Assembly: GCF_014284195.1 (NCBI RefSeq)
Contig: NZ_JACOGC010000005.1
Location: 124,001 to 188,000, forward strand
DNA length: 64,000 bases
Source of the DNA: Cognatundibacterium griseum
Lineage (GTDB): Bacteria > Pseudomonadota > Gammaproteobacteria > Burkholderiales > Burkholderiaceae_D
Direction of reading: 5' to 3'
Made by a program: the position numbers and the translations under genes. Positions 8,588 through 18,011 of this stretch are shown in pieces (positions within the stretch are counted from its first letter, which is position 1; each line of letters starts with the position of its first letter). The notes beneath the pieces are model-generated. The model was not told the origin of the DNA. It did not search any database and saw only the letters and a list, made by a program, of their open reading frames with translations.

Positions 8588-10018
8588 TTATTCCTTCGTC
8601 ACGCGCAACAATTCTTCCGGCGTCGTCACGCCGCTCCTGAGCCAGCGCTCGCCATCTTCACGCATCGTTTTCATGCCGTTGCGCTGGGCCATAGCACGGA
8701 TTTCCGCTTCAGATGCCTGTTGATGAATCTGGGCACGGATTTCATCAGTGGTCGGCAACAGTTCATAAACACCGACGCGCCCCTGATAACCGGTATGTCC
8801 GCAATGCTCACAGCCTACCGCATGCCACTGGCCATCCCCCTCACGGCGACAATGTACGCACAACTTGCGCACCAGACGCTGTGCCACCACCCCCAGCAAA
8901 GAAGAAGACAGCAGAAAGGGTTCAATACCCATATCCAGCAGACGCGTTACCGCTGCGGCTGAATCATTGGTATGCAGCGTCGCCAGAACCAGGTGACCGG
9001 TCAGCGAAGCCTGTACCGCGATCTGCGCGGTTTCCAGATCACGGATTTCACCGATCATGATGACATCCGGATCCTGACGCAAAATCGCCCGCAACGCTTT
9101 GGCGAAGGTCATGTCGATACGTGCATTCACCTGCGTCTGTCCGACACCGGCGAGCTCATATTCGATCGGGTCTTCAACGGTCAGGATATTGGTTGTACCT
9201 GCATTAACGCGTGACAATGCCGCATACAAGGTGGTGGTTTTTCCGGAGCCGGTCGGCCCGGTGACCAGCACAATGCCATGCGGCTGCCGGATCAGTGCAT
9301 CAAACTGTTGCAACACATCAGTGTTCATACCGAGGCTGGCGAGATCAAGGCGACCCGCTTCCTTGTCCAGCAAACGCAATACCGCGCGCTCGCCATGCCC
9401 GGTTGGTAAGGTCGAAACCCGCACATCCACTGGCTTACCGCCAATACGCAGCGTGATCCGGCCATCCTGCGGCAGGCGTTTTTCAGCAATATCGAGCTGC
9501 GCCATAATTTTGATCCGGGAAATCAGCGAAGCATGAATTGCTTTGCGTGGCCGGACAATATCGCGCAACGCACCATCCACCCGGAAACGGACAACGGAAA
9601 TCTGCTCAAACGGTTCGATGTGAATGTCGGACGCTCCATCCCGCAAAGCCTGGGTCAGCAAAGCGTTGATCATCCGGATCACCGGCGCGTCATCTGCCGA
9701 TTCCAGAAGGTCTTCCACTGCCGGCATATCGGACATCAGCTTGGCCAGATCGAGATCGGACTCGACTTCCCCCACGACATCTGCAGCGTCGCCACCTGCG
9801 CCGGCATAGGCTCTGGCGATCAGCTCGTTCAGACTGTCGTGAGTCAGCACCTGTAATTTAATTTTGCCAAATTTCCGCCCGACCTCTGCAATCGCAGCAG
9901 GCGATGTTTTATCAGAGACAGATAACTCGACCGGCGCATCCGGCTGCGACAAATCCCTGCTGGCCAGCACGGCATAGTCACGTGCAAATCCGAACGGTAA
10001 TAAGCGGTTTTCCAGCAT
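8588..10018 (-). CDS. gspE: type II secretion ATPase GspE
   Basis: Cytoplasmic hexameric ATPase that powers pseudopilus assembly. Of 476 residues, Walker A GPTGSGKT is at 254-261. An Asp box (SDIHIEPFE), Walker B region (DPDVIMIGEIRD), His box (LVLATLHTND) and a C-terminal four-cysteine zinc module (CVHC and CEHC pairs) typical of GspE/PilB ATPases are all present. The N-terminal domain (1-100) would bind GspL. The gene starts three bases after the gspD stop. Confidence 0.97.
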   Translation of the reverse strand: MLENRLLPFGFARDYAVLASRDLSQPDAPVELSVSDKTSPAAIAEVGRKFGKIKLQVLTHDSLNELIARAYAGAGGDAADVVGEVESDLDLAKLMSDMPAVEDLLESADDAPVIRMINALLTQALRDGASDIHIEPFEQISVVRFRVDGALRDIVRPRKAIHASLISRIKIMAQLDIAEKRLPQDGRITLRIGGKPVDVRVSTLPTGHGERAVLRLLDKEAGRLDLASLGMNTDVLQQFDALIRQPHGIVLVTGPTGSGKTTTLYAALSRVNAGTTNILTVEDPIEYELAGVGQTQVNARIDMTFAKALRAILRQDPDVIMIGEIRDLETAQIAVQASLTGHLVLATLHTNDSAAAVTRLLDMGIEPFLLSSSLLGVVAQRLVRKLCVHCRREGDGQWHAVGCEHCGHTGYQGRVGVYELLPTTDEIRAQIHQQASEAEIRAMAQRNGMKTMREDGERWLRSGVTTPEELLRVTKE

Positions 10019-10021
10019 GGC

Positions 10022-12205
10022 TTATTGGCCTTCTTTCTTGCCTGCTTTAGTCGTATCAAACAGATCCGGCGTTGGCGCAGCGATCAGTTTTCCTTTTTCC
10101 ATTTGCGGCATGATCGCTGCGGCATCGGCGCCATTCCTGGCCGGCGCCATCTGAGTCCGCATGTAGTCATAACGATCGATCGACACACTGCTGCTCTGCT
10201 CGGCACTGCGGACCACGACCGGACGTAAAAACACCATCAGATTGGTTTTACCGCGTTTCACAGTCTGGTATTTGAACAAATTACCGATCAATGGCAGATC
10301 ACCCAGTCCCGGCACCTTCTCCACCGTGTCTGAATTACTGTCTTCGATCAGGCCACCCAGCGCCAGAATCTGGCCGTCTTCCACCAGCACATTGGTCAGG
10401 ATAGAGCGTAATTTGGTGATCAGCCCGGACGTGGTGGTGGTCGCTGAGTCATCGACACTGGAGCTTTCCTGATAGATAGACAGCTTCACTGTTCCACCTT
10501 CAGAAATCTGGGGCTTGACCGCAAGTTTCAGACCGATTTCCTTACGTTCTATCGTCTGAAATGGATTCACTCCGGCAGAACCTGTCGATGCGGAAGTGGT
10601 GAACTGACCGGTGACGAATGGGACGTTTTTACCGACCACGATTTTGGCTTCTTCGTTATCGAGCGTCAGCAGGGTCGGCATGGACAAAATATTGGCATTG
10701 CCACCACTTTCCAGTGCATGCGCCAGGGCGCCGAGCCCCAACTGTCCGTTAATCTGTTTGAAAATGCCGATTGAGAGACCATTCCCCGGACTCGGTGTAC
10801 TGCTGGTTGCCAGACTCAGGATATTATTGCCTGTACCAGTGAACGCCGTACCACCGCCGACACGGTAATTGCTCGTTTTATCACCAGATAATCCCAACCA
10901 TTGCACACCGAATTCATTGGCTTTATCGGCATTCACCTCCACGATCAGCGCTTCGACATATACCTGGGCGCGGCGTGCATCGAGCTGGTCAATCACAGTC
11001 CGCAGGTTTTTATAGACGGCTTCACTGGCCGTGATAATCAGTGTGTTGGTCGCAGCATCCGCCTGAATGAATCCTGCTGTACCGGAGCCGGAACCTGTGC
11101 TGCCGCTGGTCGCACTAGATGATTGCGGCAAACTGAGACTGCTCGCAGTGGTGCTGTTTCCAGTAGCTGTGGACGAACCTGAGGCAACCGGGCTGTTGGT
11201 GCCATTCGCGCTGCTGCCAATGTTCGACAATCCGGTTGTTGACGGCTGTGCGCTGGTGTCTCCGGAAATGATAGAGCGCAGTGTCTGCGCCAGTTTCACG
11301 GCCTCGGCATTTTTCAGATAAACCACATGCACATTACCCGGCAAGGCCGTCGGCTGATCCAGCTTGGCAATCAGTGATTTCACCAGATTGGCACGCGCCT
11401 GTGACGGTGCGCGCAGCAGGACGGAGTTAGTGCGCGGATCAGCCATCAGCGCTACCCGCCCGCCCTCGGCTGCGGCATTGCTGTCACTGAGTTTGGTCAC
11501 CAGCGTTGCAATATCGGTAGCCATGGCATATTTGACCGGAATCACATCCATATCGACATTCGCTGGTACATCCAGTGCAGCGATGATCTTATTCATGCGC
11601 TTCAAATTATCGGCGTAGTCAGTAATGACGACAGAGTTATTACCGGGATTGGCATTGATGGTATTGTTTGGCGAAATCAGCGGCCGCAGTATCGTCACCA
11701 CATTTGCCGCCGATTCATAATTCAGGCGATAAACTTGTGTGGCGACCTGATCGCCTTTGACAGATTCGCTTTTCTCAGCCTGAATGGTCTGAGTCGGCCC
11801 TGGCTGCAGCTTGGCATCGGCTTCCGGCACCACTTTGTAATAGCCATCGGCATACACCACCGCATATCCCTGCAGGCGCAACGTTGAGGTCAGCAGTTTA
11901 AATGCCTGATCCTTGGTCAGCGGCTTTTCTGAAACCAGATTGACCTGCCCTTTTACCCGCGGATCAATGATGAACGTCGCACCGGTGTAATGTCCGATCG
12001 CTTTCACGACCGACTCAATATCGGCACCGACAAAATTCAGGTCTGCCGTATTTTGCGCTGCACTCTGCGCCAGTGCAGAAGCATTGAATAAACAACCGGC
12101 GGCGGTCAGCACCGCAACACCCGTCATGCTGGACCAGTGGCGCAGTGGCTTGCGTAAGAAATTGCGGGTCATAGCTGCCTTGTTTTGTGATGGATATGTT
12201 TTCAT
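10022..12205 (-). CDS. gspD: type II secretion outer-membrane secretin GspD
   Basis: 727-residue secretin forming the outer-membrane channel. A signal peptide ends near ASALAQS; a shorter form could start at the in-frame ATG at 12172. The N0 domain begins at about residue 50 (DLNFVGADIESVVKAIG), and N1-N3 repeats follow. The N3 region contains a Ser/Gly/Thr-rich low-complexity loop, also typical. The C-terminal secretin domain has VPFVTGQF, IYQESSSV and VPGLGDLPLIGNLFKY. The ATG overlaps the gspN stop. No separate GspS pilotin gene was seen nearby. Confidence 0.97.
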   Translation of the reverse strand: MKTYPSQNKAAMTRNFLRKPLRHWSSMTGVAVLTAAGCLFNASALAQSAAQNTADLNFVGADIESVVKAIGHYTGATFIIDPRVKGQVNLVSEKPLTKDQAFKLLTSTLRLQGYAVVYADGYYKVVPEADAKLQPGPTQTIQAEKSESVKGDQVATQVYRLNYESAANVVTILRPLISPNNTINANPGNNSVVITDYADNLKRMNKIIAALDVPANVDMDVIPVKYAMATDIATLVTKLSDSNAAAEGGRVALMADPRTNSVLLRAPSQARANLVKSLIAKLDQPTALPGNVHVVYLKNAEAVKLAQTLRSIISGDTSAQPSTTGLSNIGSSANGTNSPVASGSSTATGNSTTASSLSLPQSSSATSGSTGSGSGTAGFIQADAATNTLIITASEAVYKNLRTVIDQLDARRAQVYVEALIVEVNADKANEFGVQWLGLSGDKTSNYRVGGGTAFTGTGNNILSLATSSTPSPGNGLSIGIFKQINGQLGLGALAHALESGGNANILSMPTLLTLDNEEAKIVVGKNVPFVTGQFTTSASTGSAGVNPFQTIERKEIGLKLAVKPQISEGGTVKLSIYQESSSVDDSATTTTSGLITKLRSILTNVLVEDGQILALGGLIEDSNSDTVEKVPGLGDLPLIGNLFKYQTVKRGKTNLMVFLRPVVVRSAEQSSSVSIDRYDYMRTQMAPARNGADAAAIMPQMEKGKLIAAPTPDLFDTTKAGKKEGQ

Positions 12206-12990
12206 TTGAACTCTAACGCGATGATGTCCTGATCGCCGTCCTTGCGGCGCTGCCCCAGCAAATTCAAGAGATTTGCCAATTTTGCTTCCTGCCCTTCCTG
12301 TGCCCAGGCTTTACCGGAAAACTGAAAATGCCCATTGGTGATGTCACCGCTGCCGCTCAGCATCATAGGGCCTTTTTCGGTCATCAGATTCAGACTGGCA
12401 TTTGCCCCCTGAAGATCGAAATTCATAACGTAGCTGCCTAAGGGGCGGATTGGCGATAAACGCGAAGCCATCTCCGTCAGGTGCAATTGTAATTGCCCGG
12501 CAGCCTGCAGCATGCGGTTGTCGCGGCTAAAGTGCAGATGATTCCAGCTCAAGAACAGCTTACCTGTCGGGCCCACTGTATTTAACGGCGCACCCAGCCC
12601 CTCAAGCCGCTCCGTAGGCAATGCCAGTTGTGCCGGACTCACCTGCCATTCCGAGAAGCTACCCTGAATATGTACAGGAGATGACAGCGACTCGCTGTTA
12701 CTCAACTGCGCATCAAGCTGCCCCAAAAGAATCAGCGGAGAAATCTGCCATGAAAAACGGCCTGCAAATAAAGGTGTTACCGGTTTTTCCGCGCCGGACG
12801 CCACGCCGATAAACGCTGAGCCATGCCAGAATGATCCTTGCACATCCCCCAGACTGAAACGGCCTTGCGTCTGTTTTTCGAGAACAGCGCCCAGCCAGCT
12901 CGCCGGCAGAAAAAAGAGCACGGACAGCACAATACTGCCGATGGCAATCAGCCCCCAGGTCAGACGCGAAGACCACAAACCCGATCCCAT
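12202..12990 (-). CDS. gspN: type II secretion protein GspN
   Basis: 262 residues with an N-terminal membrane anchor (WGLIAIGSIVLSVLFFLPASW) and a periplasmic region typical of GspN: FSLGDVQGSFWHGSAFIG, LSWNHLHFSRD, and LSGSGDITNGHFQF near the C-terminus. The role of GspN is not well defined, and it is dispensable in some systems. It sits between gspM and gspD, overlapping gspD by four bases. Confidence 0.88.
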   Translation of the reverse strand: MGSGLWSSRLTWGLIAIGSIVLSVLFFLPASWLGAVLEKQTQGRFSLGDVQGSFWHGSAFIGVASGAEKPVTPLFAGRFSWQISPLILLGQLDAQLSNSESLSSPVHIQGSFSEWQVSPAQLALPTERLEGLGAPLNTVGPTGKLFLSWNHLHFSRDNRMLQAAGQLQLHLTEMASRLSPIRPLGSYVMNFDLQGANASLNLMTEKGPMMLSGSGDITNGHFQFSGKAWAQEGQEAKLANLLNLLGQRRKDGDQDIIALEFK

Positions 12991-12994
12991 GCGT

Positions 12995-13495
12995 TCAGCT
13001 CCCGCCCCGTTGCTGCTTCAGCGTCAGGCTGACGTTCACTTGCCCGGTTTCAGGCAAGGCACTGAATCTGGCTTCCTCGACTGTCAGACGCGATGATTTC
13101 TGTGCCTCAACCAGCCATTCCATCATATTTGCATAGGAAACCGCCTGTATCTGCAAGCGCACAATGTCATCCGACACATTCAGGGTTTGCGCCTTGATGC
13201 CGCGGGTAGCCAGCGATGCTTCGACAATTTCCCGGCTGACAGGCTCACTGAACTGCGCAACACTGGCAGCCAGCTGCGTATACTGTGACTGCAATGCCGT
13301 GATTTCAGCGACCTGCTGCCGCAAGACGGGAATCTGTTTCTGCAGACGGTTTCTGCCACTCCACGCCGGGTCGAAACAGATCAGATAAATCAAAGCCAGC
13401 ACGACGACTGCCGCACCGCCAGTCAGCAAACGGCGTTCGCGCTGATCGCGCTGTTGCCAGAAGCGTGCGTATTCTTGTAAAAACTGTTGCAGCAT
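12995..13495 (-). CDS. gspM: type II secretion protein GspM
   Basis: 166-residue bitopic inner-membrane protein: a short cytoplasmic N-terminus rich in charged residues (YARFWQQRDQRERRLL), a membrane helix (TGGAAVVVLALIYLICF), a coiled-coil stretch and a small C-terminal ferredoxin-like domain ending SLTLKQQ. GspM stabilises GspL in the platform. Its ATG shares a base with the gspL stop. Family sequences vary strongly, so position and architecture carry most of the weight. Confidence 0.87.
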   Translation of the reverse strand: MLQQFLQEYARFWQQRDQRERRLLTGGAAVVVLALIYLICFDPAWSGRNRLQKQIPVLRQQVAEITALQSQYTQLAASVAQFSEPVSREIVEASLATRGIKAQTLNVSDDIVRLQIQAVSYANMMEWLVEAQKSSRLTVEEARFSALPETGQVNVSLTLKQQRGGS

Positions 13496-14757
13496 CAGTG
13501 CTTTCCTCCCAGGCTGATATGCAACACACCGTCCGGTGTCGCTTCAAGCCGCATCGACTTTTCTTCCAGCGTAGCCCTTAGCTGGTCCAGCGGAATCTGC
13601 CCCGGCGACTTCACTTTCACATGCAGGGCCCGCTCTCTGTATTCAACACTGCTGACGGCCGCTGATTTACCGGCCATCACACGCTCCCATATCTGGGTGA
13701 ACTGCCCGGTCATGACGGCAAAATCATTGGGGGCAAACTGCCCCGACTGGCGCTGTGCCATGCTGACTTTTTGTCGCATCTGTTCCAGCGGATCAGGGAT
13801 CGTGGTTTCTTTCGGAAAGCTGTTCTGATAAGTATGCAACAGTACATCGCTGAGTCCGCGCGCTTCACGCTTGAGCCTGTACCAGTCCAGATTCAGCGCA
13901 GCCACGTTCACCAGCACGGCGGCCAGCACCAGTCGCAATGGCCAGCGCCACGCTGTCCAGTCGATGGCCGGCCGGTGAATAGCGTTGATTTCCGACAGTA
14001 AATCCGGCGTATCGGCGTTCAGCCCTGCAGTCCGCACGACCCAGCTGATGGCTTTCAAGGGATACTGGCTGGCGACAGCCTCACCCAGCGCCTGCAATTT
14101 TTGTTGCCAGGTATCCAGCGTAACGGCATCCACATACAAGGAAATTTCTGCTGCCGGCGCCAGTAATTGCAGCATCGCCGTCACCTGAGAGGCATCCGCA
14201 TCCGCCAGCAACATCCCCACGCCCTGCTCCTGCTGACGCAGCAACAAGGTCAGACACCCCGCCGCATCGTCCAGTACGGCAACGCCGGATTGCCCTTCTG
14301 CCGGTTGCTGTACCGCCAGTTGCGCCGGAAAGGCAGCAATTTTTTTCACCGGCCAGTCTTTGACCTGTTCAGCGACAAGATCCAGCCAGCGTCTGTCGGT
14401 GACTGCGACACTGACCTTTCCCTCCCGCACCGGCGCTGCCGCCAGCACCACTTCCGCAGGATCGCTGACGATCTGTTCTTCGAGCATATTCGGCAGAGCG
14501 CTCTTCAATTTCATGCCGGACATCGGCGGCACTTTGATCTGTTGCAGACTCACATCGGATGCCGCCAGCAACAGACTGACTTGTCGCACTTCACCGCTCA
14601 GTGAGCGCAATTCGGCAAAGGTTTTCCGGCCCTGTTGCAGCACATGCCCTTCGGCAGACATCAGCGCAAATGGCAAGGCGCCAGTCAGCAGGCCCGGCTG
14701 ATTCTGCACGCTCATTCTGGCGGGCAAAGAAATATAAAGTGTACTTGCCATATTCAA
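13495..14757 (-). CDS. gspL: type II secretion protein GspL
   Basis: 420 residues. The cytoplasmic actin-like domain (about 1-270) contains SLLLAASDVSLQQIKVPPM and LPNMLEEQIVSDPAEVVLA, both GspL signatures and the region that recruits GspE. One membrane helix at about 275-292 (LRLVLAAVLVNVAALNLDW) follows, then a periplasmic ferredoxin-like domain. It lies between gspK and gspM. Confidence 0.92.
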   Translation of the reverse strand: MNMASTLYISLPARMSVQNQPGLLTGALPFALMSAEGHVLQQGRKTFAELRSLSGEVRQVSLLLAASDVSLQQIKVPPMSGMKLKSALPNMLEEQIVSDPAEVVLAAAPVREGKVSVAVTDRRWLDLVAEQVKDWPVKKIAAFPAQLAVQQPAEGQSGVAVLDDAAGCLTLLLRQQEQGVGMLLADADASQVTAMLQLLAPAAEISLYVDAVTLDTWQQKLQALGEAVASQYPLKAISWVVRTAGLNADTPDLLSEINAIHRPAIDWTAWRWPLRLVLAAVLVNVAALNLDWYRLKREARGLSDVLLHTYQNSFPKETTIPDPLEQMRQKVSMAQRQSGQFAPNDFAVMTGQFTQIWERVMAGKSAAVSSVEYRERALHVKVKSPGQIPLDQLRATLEEKSMRLEATPDGVLHISLGGKH

Positions 14758-14759
14758 AT

Positions 14760-15791
14760 TTAATTATCCCTGACCCACAATACGGTCGTTGCACCATCAT
14801 CGGCGCGCTCAATCAATGCGCTGACATCCATCAGCGAGCGATTCATTTTCACTTTGCCGTTCACCACAAAAAACTGGGTCCAGACCTGGATATCCTTATC
14901 CGTCGTCGTTTTACCCTTATCCGGAAAACGCTGATGAAAATCCGCCAAATCACGGAAATACGCGCGGTCACGGCTGGCGACCATCAACGCGGCATCCGCC
15001 ATGCTGACGCCTTCGATCCTGGCTGCCAGCACTTCTGCCGGCGCCGTATTCAGATTCACCGCCGTAGTGGCTGTTTTGCGCGGCAACACCATGACATAAG
15101 AACGGAGTTTTTCCACGATTTCCGGCGTATAACCGGAAACTGCAAGCAGATCTTCCACCTGTACCGGGCGCAAGAATTGTACTTCAGTACGGTTGTTCGC
15201 AGAGTCAGTTTTTGTATTTTCCACACTACTCCCGGCGCGGGCAGCACTGGCAGGGGAACTGTCCGGCGCTCCGGCCGGTGTTTTGATCTGAGGCTGGCTG
15301 GCTGCGATCATGTCAGCGGCTGCCTGCGCCAGGTCGGGCGACAGCCGCAGATTCGCCAGCAACCGGGAAAATGCCGCCAGTTCGCGCGGATCAATCACAC
15401 CGTTGGTCGCCAGATTATTCAGATTGTATGAGGCCTGAGCATCAACGATCTGGCCTGACAGGGTGGCATCACTCTCCTCTGTCTCTGCCCGGCCATTTTC
15501 CACATACTGGTCGAGACGGGTATCTGCCAGTTTCACGGCCCACGGCTCCCCCAGATAGTCCACCTTGGCGGACTGGCGCGCATCTTCACGCAGGATCAGC
15601 CGCGCCCAGTCAATCGCACCACGCAATATCCATTTTTTTTGTAATTGCATGCGCTGGTTTTCAATCGACCGCACCTGAACCTGTTGCTGCCAGAACAGAC
15701 TGGCGACGATGGTAATGGCCAGCGTGGTCAGCAACAGTGCCGTCACCACGGCAACGCCTCGCTGCCTGCGCATTGGTCTTGAGAGCCTCAT
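14760..15791 (-). CDS. gspK: minor pseudopilin GspK
   Basis: 343 residues. The prepilin leader RRQRGVAVVTALLLTTLAI has Gly before the processed Val but no Glu at +5, the known peculiarity of GspK. The large globular part contains QASYNLNNL and the helix-hairpin region VNLNTAPAEVLAARIEG. GspK caps the pseudopilus tip with GspI and GspJ. The start overlaps the gspJ stop by one base. Confidence 0.95.
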   Translation of the reverse strand: MRLSRPMRRQRGVAVVTALLLTTLAITIVASLFWQQQVQVRSIENQRMQLQKKWILRGAIDWARLILREDARQSAKVDYLGEPWAVKLADTRLDQYVENGRAETEESDATLSGQIVDAQASYNLNNLATNGVIDPRELAAFSRLLANLRLSPDLAQAAADMIAASQPQIKTPAGAPDSSPASAARAGSSVENTKTDSANNRTEVQFLRPVQVEDLLAVSGYTPEIVEKLRSYVMVLPRKTATTAVNLNTAPAEVLAARIEGVSMADAALMVASRDRAYFRDLADFHQRFPDKGKTTTDKDIQVWTQFFVVNGKVKMNRSLMDVSALIERADDGATTVLWVRDN

Positions 15792-16480
15792 CAGCCGGCT
15801 CCCAGCAAAAATACTTTGATCATCGGCGCACTCTGCCCCTGCACCAGCAAAGAGACTTCCAGTCCGGTCAGTTTTGCAGTTTTATTCAGGGAGTCTGCCG
15901 CAATGCCGTTTTTGACCTTGTTTTGATCAGTCGTATTCTGCACATCGCTGCCACCGACCCGCCAGCCGGTTTCCCCCAGCTTCCAGGTCCGCATCGCGAT
16001 CTGCGCCACGTCTTTTTGCAACACGATACGACCCCAGCTGTCGCTGTCATCGGCGGCATTTTGCCAATCCTGCTTCAATACTGCCAGCTCCCGCGTCGGC
16101 AACGATTCGCGTCGCGCCAGCTGGCTGTCATTCACGCTGTACACCACGATCTGATAGCGGGTCGGCTGATTTTCTTCAGACACACTGCGGATCAGCATCA
16201 GTTTGTTGCCGGCGGCACTGAGCACGCTGCGCCCCGGCATCAGTCCGGCATCGATGAGATGAGCGCCGTCATTTTCGATCTGCGCAAAAGCCAGCTGAAT
16301 ACCGCGCGTCTGCTCCATGCTGGCATTTAATGCAATCCTGGCACGCACAATACTGTCAAGACCGCGCCACCCCAGAACCGCCACAATCGCCAGGATAGTG
16401 ATGGCAACCAGCAGCTCAATCAGCGTGAAGCCGCGACTGGCGTTGATTTGAGACTGTGCGGGAATCCGGTCACAAGGCAT
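15791..16480 (-). CDS. gspJ: minor pseudopilin GspJ
   Basis: 229 residues with a class III prepilin leader: 16 residues before the cleavage site, then GFTLIELLVAITILAIVAV with the conserved Glu at +5. The mature part (IVRARIALNASMEQTRGIQ, LIRSVSEENQPTRYQIVVY, GLEVSLLVQG) fits the GspJ family. Together with GspI and GspK it forms the pseudopilus tip. The gene overlaps gspI by 11 bases. Confidence 0.94.
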   Translation of the reverse strand: MPCDRIPAQSQINASRGFTLIELLVAITILAIVAVLGWRGLDSIVRARIALNASMEQTRGIQLAFAQIENDGAHLIDAGLMPGRSVLSAAGNKLMLIRSVSEENQPTRYQIVVYSVNDSQLARRESLPTRELAVLKQDWQNAADDSDSWGRIVLQKDVAQIAMRTWKLGETGWRVGGSDVQNTTDQNKVKNGIAADSLNKTAKLTGLEVSLLVQGQSAPMIKVFLLGAG

Positions 16481-16856
16481 TCGGCACCACCTGCGTCAGC
16501 TTGATGATGTGACGCTCTGGTCTGGCTGTCTCATAGACAAACACCTCAACCCGGCGAAAAGAGGGGTTCGGCGTGGCGATGACATGCTCTTCGCAGGTTA
16601 ATTGCAGATCGGCCTGCGGACAGTCAAAACTGCGCTCGCCAAATGCCGGCCACTCTCTTGCCAGCCGTATCTGCGCCAGACGGTTTTCTGCAGACCAGGT
16701 CGCCATGAGCGAGGTTCTGAGGTCGCTGCTGTTTTGCGTCAGACTGCCGACTGCCCGCAGGCTGGCACCGAGTGCGGTGCCGACGATCACCAGCGCCACC
16801 AGCACTTCGAGCAGAGTAAATCCGCGGGAACGGAAAGAAGAAATATCCGGGTTCAT
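16470..16856 (-). CDS. gspI: minor pseudopilin GspI
   Basis: 128 residues from the ATG at 16856, which directly follows the gspH stop (TAA-a-ATG). A longer frame to 16913 would put 19 unrelated residues before the leader and was rejected. The leader MNPDISSFRSRGFTLLEVLV is a class III prepilin signal with Glu at +5. The C-terminal part has LTCEEHVIATPNPSFRRVEV, consistent with GspI. Confidence 0.93.
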   Translation of the reverse strand: MNPDISSFRSRGFTLLEVLVALVIVGTALGASLRAVGSLTQNSSDLRTSLMATWSAENRLAQIRLAREWPAFGERSFDCPQADLQLTCEEHVIATPNPSFRRVEVFVYETARPERHIIKLTQVVPNAL

Positions 16857-16857
16857 T

Positions 16858-17322
16858 TTATTCCACCAAAAAATGCCCAATGCCATCAGCCCGGATCCGC
16901 ACACTGCTGTCACCCGACTGCAAGGTCAGAATAAATGGTTTATCGACCGGCTCCCTGCCAAACACCACGCGCATGGGCATGGTCTGAAACGGAACGGGTT
17001 CCATTTGCAGCTTCACGGGGGATAATTCGAAATTGCGTTCGCGCAGCAGATCATCTTTCAGCGGAAGCCAGATCCGGTCTTCGCGGATCTGGAAACGGTA
17101 ACCGGACTGGTCGGCCTCAAACGCAACCGGCAGATTGCGCAGGATCGCTTCATCGCGCGCCAGTTGCATCAGCAAAGCAATCCGTCGCGCGTCATTTTCC
17201 AGCCGCTGGCGCTGATCTGGCATGGCGTTAAAACTCACTACGCCAAGCATGATGCCGACGATGACGAGAACCACCAGTAATTCCAGCAGCGTGAACCCCT
17301 GCTGCCTGCGCACAGATTTCAT
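16858..17322 (-). CDS. gspH: minor pseudopilin GspH
   Basis: 154 residues. The very short leader MKSVRRQQ is followed by GFTLLELLVVLVIVGIMLG with Glu at +5. Downstream, NDARRIALLMQLARDEAI and LPVAFEADQSGYRFQI are characteristic of GspH/FimT pseudopilins. It lies 10 bases after gspG. Confidence 0.94.
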   Translation of the reverse strand: MKSVRRQQGFTLLELLVVLVIVGIMLGVVSFNAMPDQRQRLENDARRIALLMQLARDEAILRNLPVAFEADQSGYRFQIREDRIWLPLKDDLLRERNFELSPVKLQMEPVPFQTMPMRVVFGREPVDKPFILTLQSGDSSVRIRADGIGHFLVE

Positions 17323-17331
17323 CCGCCTGCT

Positions 17332-17790
17332 TTACATGTCCCAGGAGCCGATGTCGGCATCCTTATCGACACCGCCGGGCTGACCATCAGCGCCGTAGGA
17401 AAACACATCGACCTCACCCTTGATGCCCGGGGACAGATACTGATACGGATTCCCCCAGGGATCTTTCGGCAATTTCTCAATATAACCGCCGGTTTTCCAG
17501 CCATTCGCGGCAGGGCCGGTCGTCGGTTTCACGATCAGTGCCTGCAGGCCCTGCTCCGTGGTCGGATAACGCTGGTTGTCCAGACGGTACAGCTTCAGCG
17601 CCTGCATCAGGGTGGCGATATCCTGCCGTGCGGCAGAAATACGGGCATCATCGGTACGACCCATGAGCTTGGGCACCACCAGCGCCGCCAGGATTCCCAT
17701 GATGACCACCACCACCATGATTTCGATAAGCGTAAATCCACGTGCGCGGCGCTTTGCCGGAGGAACGGACATAGTCTGAAAATTCAACAT
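17332..17790 (-). CDS. gspG: major pseudopilin GspG
   Basis: Main subunit of the type II secretion pseudopilus, 152 residues from the ATG at 17790. That start has a gaag-type ribosome site; the in-frame ATG at 17772 (MSVPPAKRRAR) is an alternative without one. The leader ends in RARGFTLIEIMVVVVIMG. After the helix come VPKLMGRTDDARISAARQDI, LDNQRYPTTEQGLQAL and the calcium-binding C-terminal region with DPWGNPYQYLSPG and FSYGADGQPGG. It is the first gene of the secretion operon; the operon promoter must lie in 17791-18011. Confidence 0.96.
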   Translation of the reverse strand: MLNFQTMSVPPAKRRARGFTLIEIMVVVVIMGILAALVVPKLMGRTDDARISAARQDIATLMQALKLYRLDNQRYPTTEQGLQALIVKPTTGPAANGWKTGGYIEKLPKDPWGNPYQYLSPGIKGEVDVFSYGADGQPGGVDKDADIGSWDM

Positions 17791-17980
17791 AAACACTTCG
17801 GTCAAAAAAAGTTCAACATGAAAAAACAAGCGCTGCTTGCGGCGCATCGCAGTATAAAACGGGAATACAACAGGATGATTAACTGTTACTCAAAAATAAC
17901 AAAAAAAACATCAAAAACAGATACTCCCCCATCATTTCTTTAAAAACAGCCCAGCGTCCTTATTCAATAAGGGAAATTTC

Positions 17981-18000
17981 ATATACTCCCCCCAGTATAT
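17981..18000. promoter_or_regulatory. palindrome with C6 centre resembling RcnR/CsoR-family operators
   Basis: ATATACTCCCCCCAGTATAT: 7-base perfect arms around six C. It lies 190 bases upstream of gspG and 11 bases beyond the stop of the molybdopterin oxidoreductase. The core TACT-G6-AGTA on the other strand resembles the TACT-G6-N-AGTA sites known for RcnR, but lacks the extra base. A close relative is present at 38444-38464. The rest of 17791-18011 is AT-rich, with no gene seen. Confidence 0.45.
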
Positions 18001-18011
18001 TCAAGCATATT

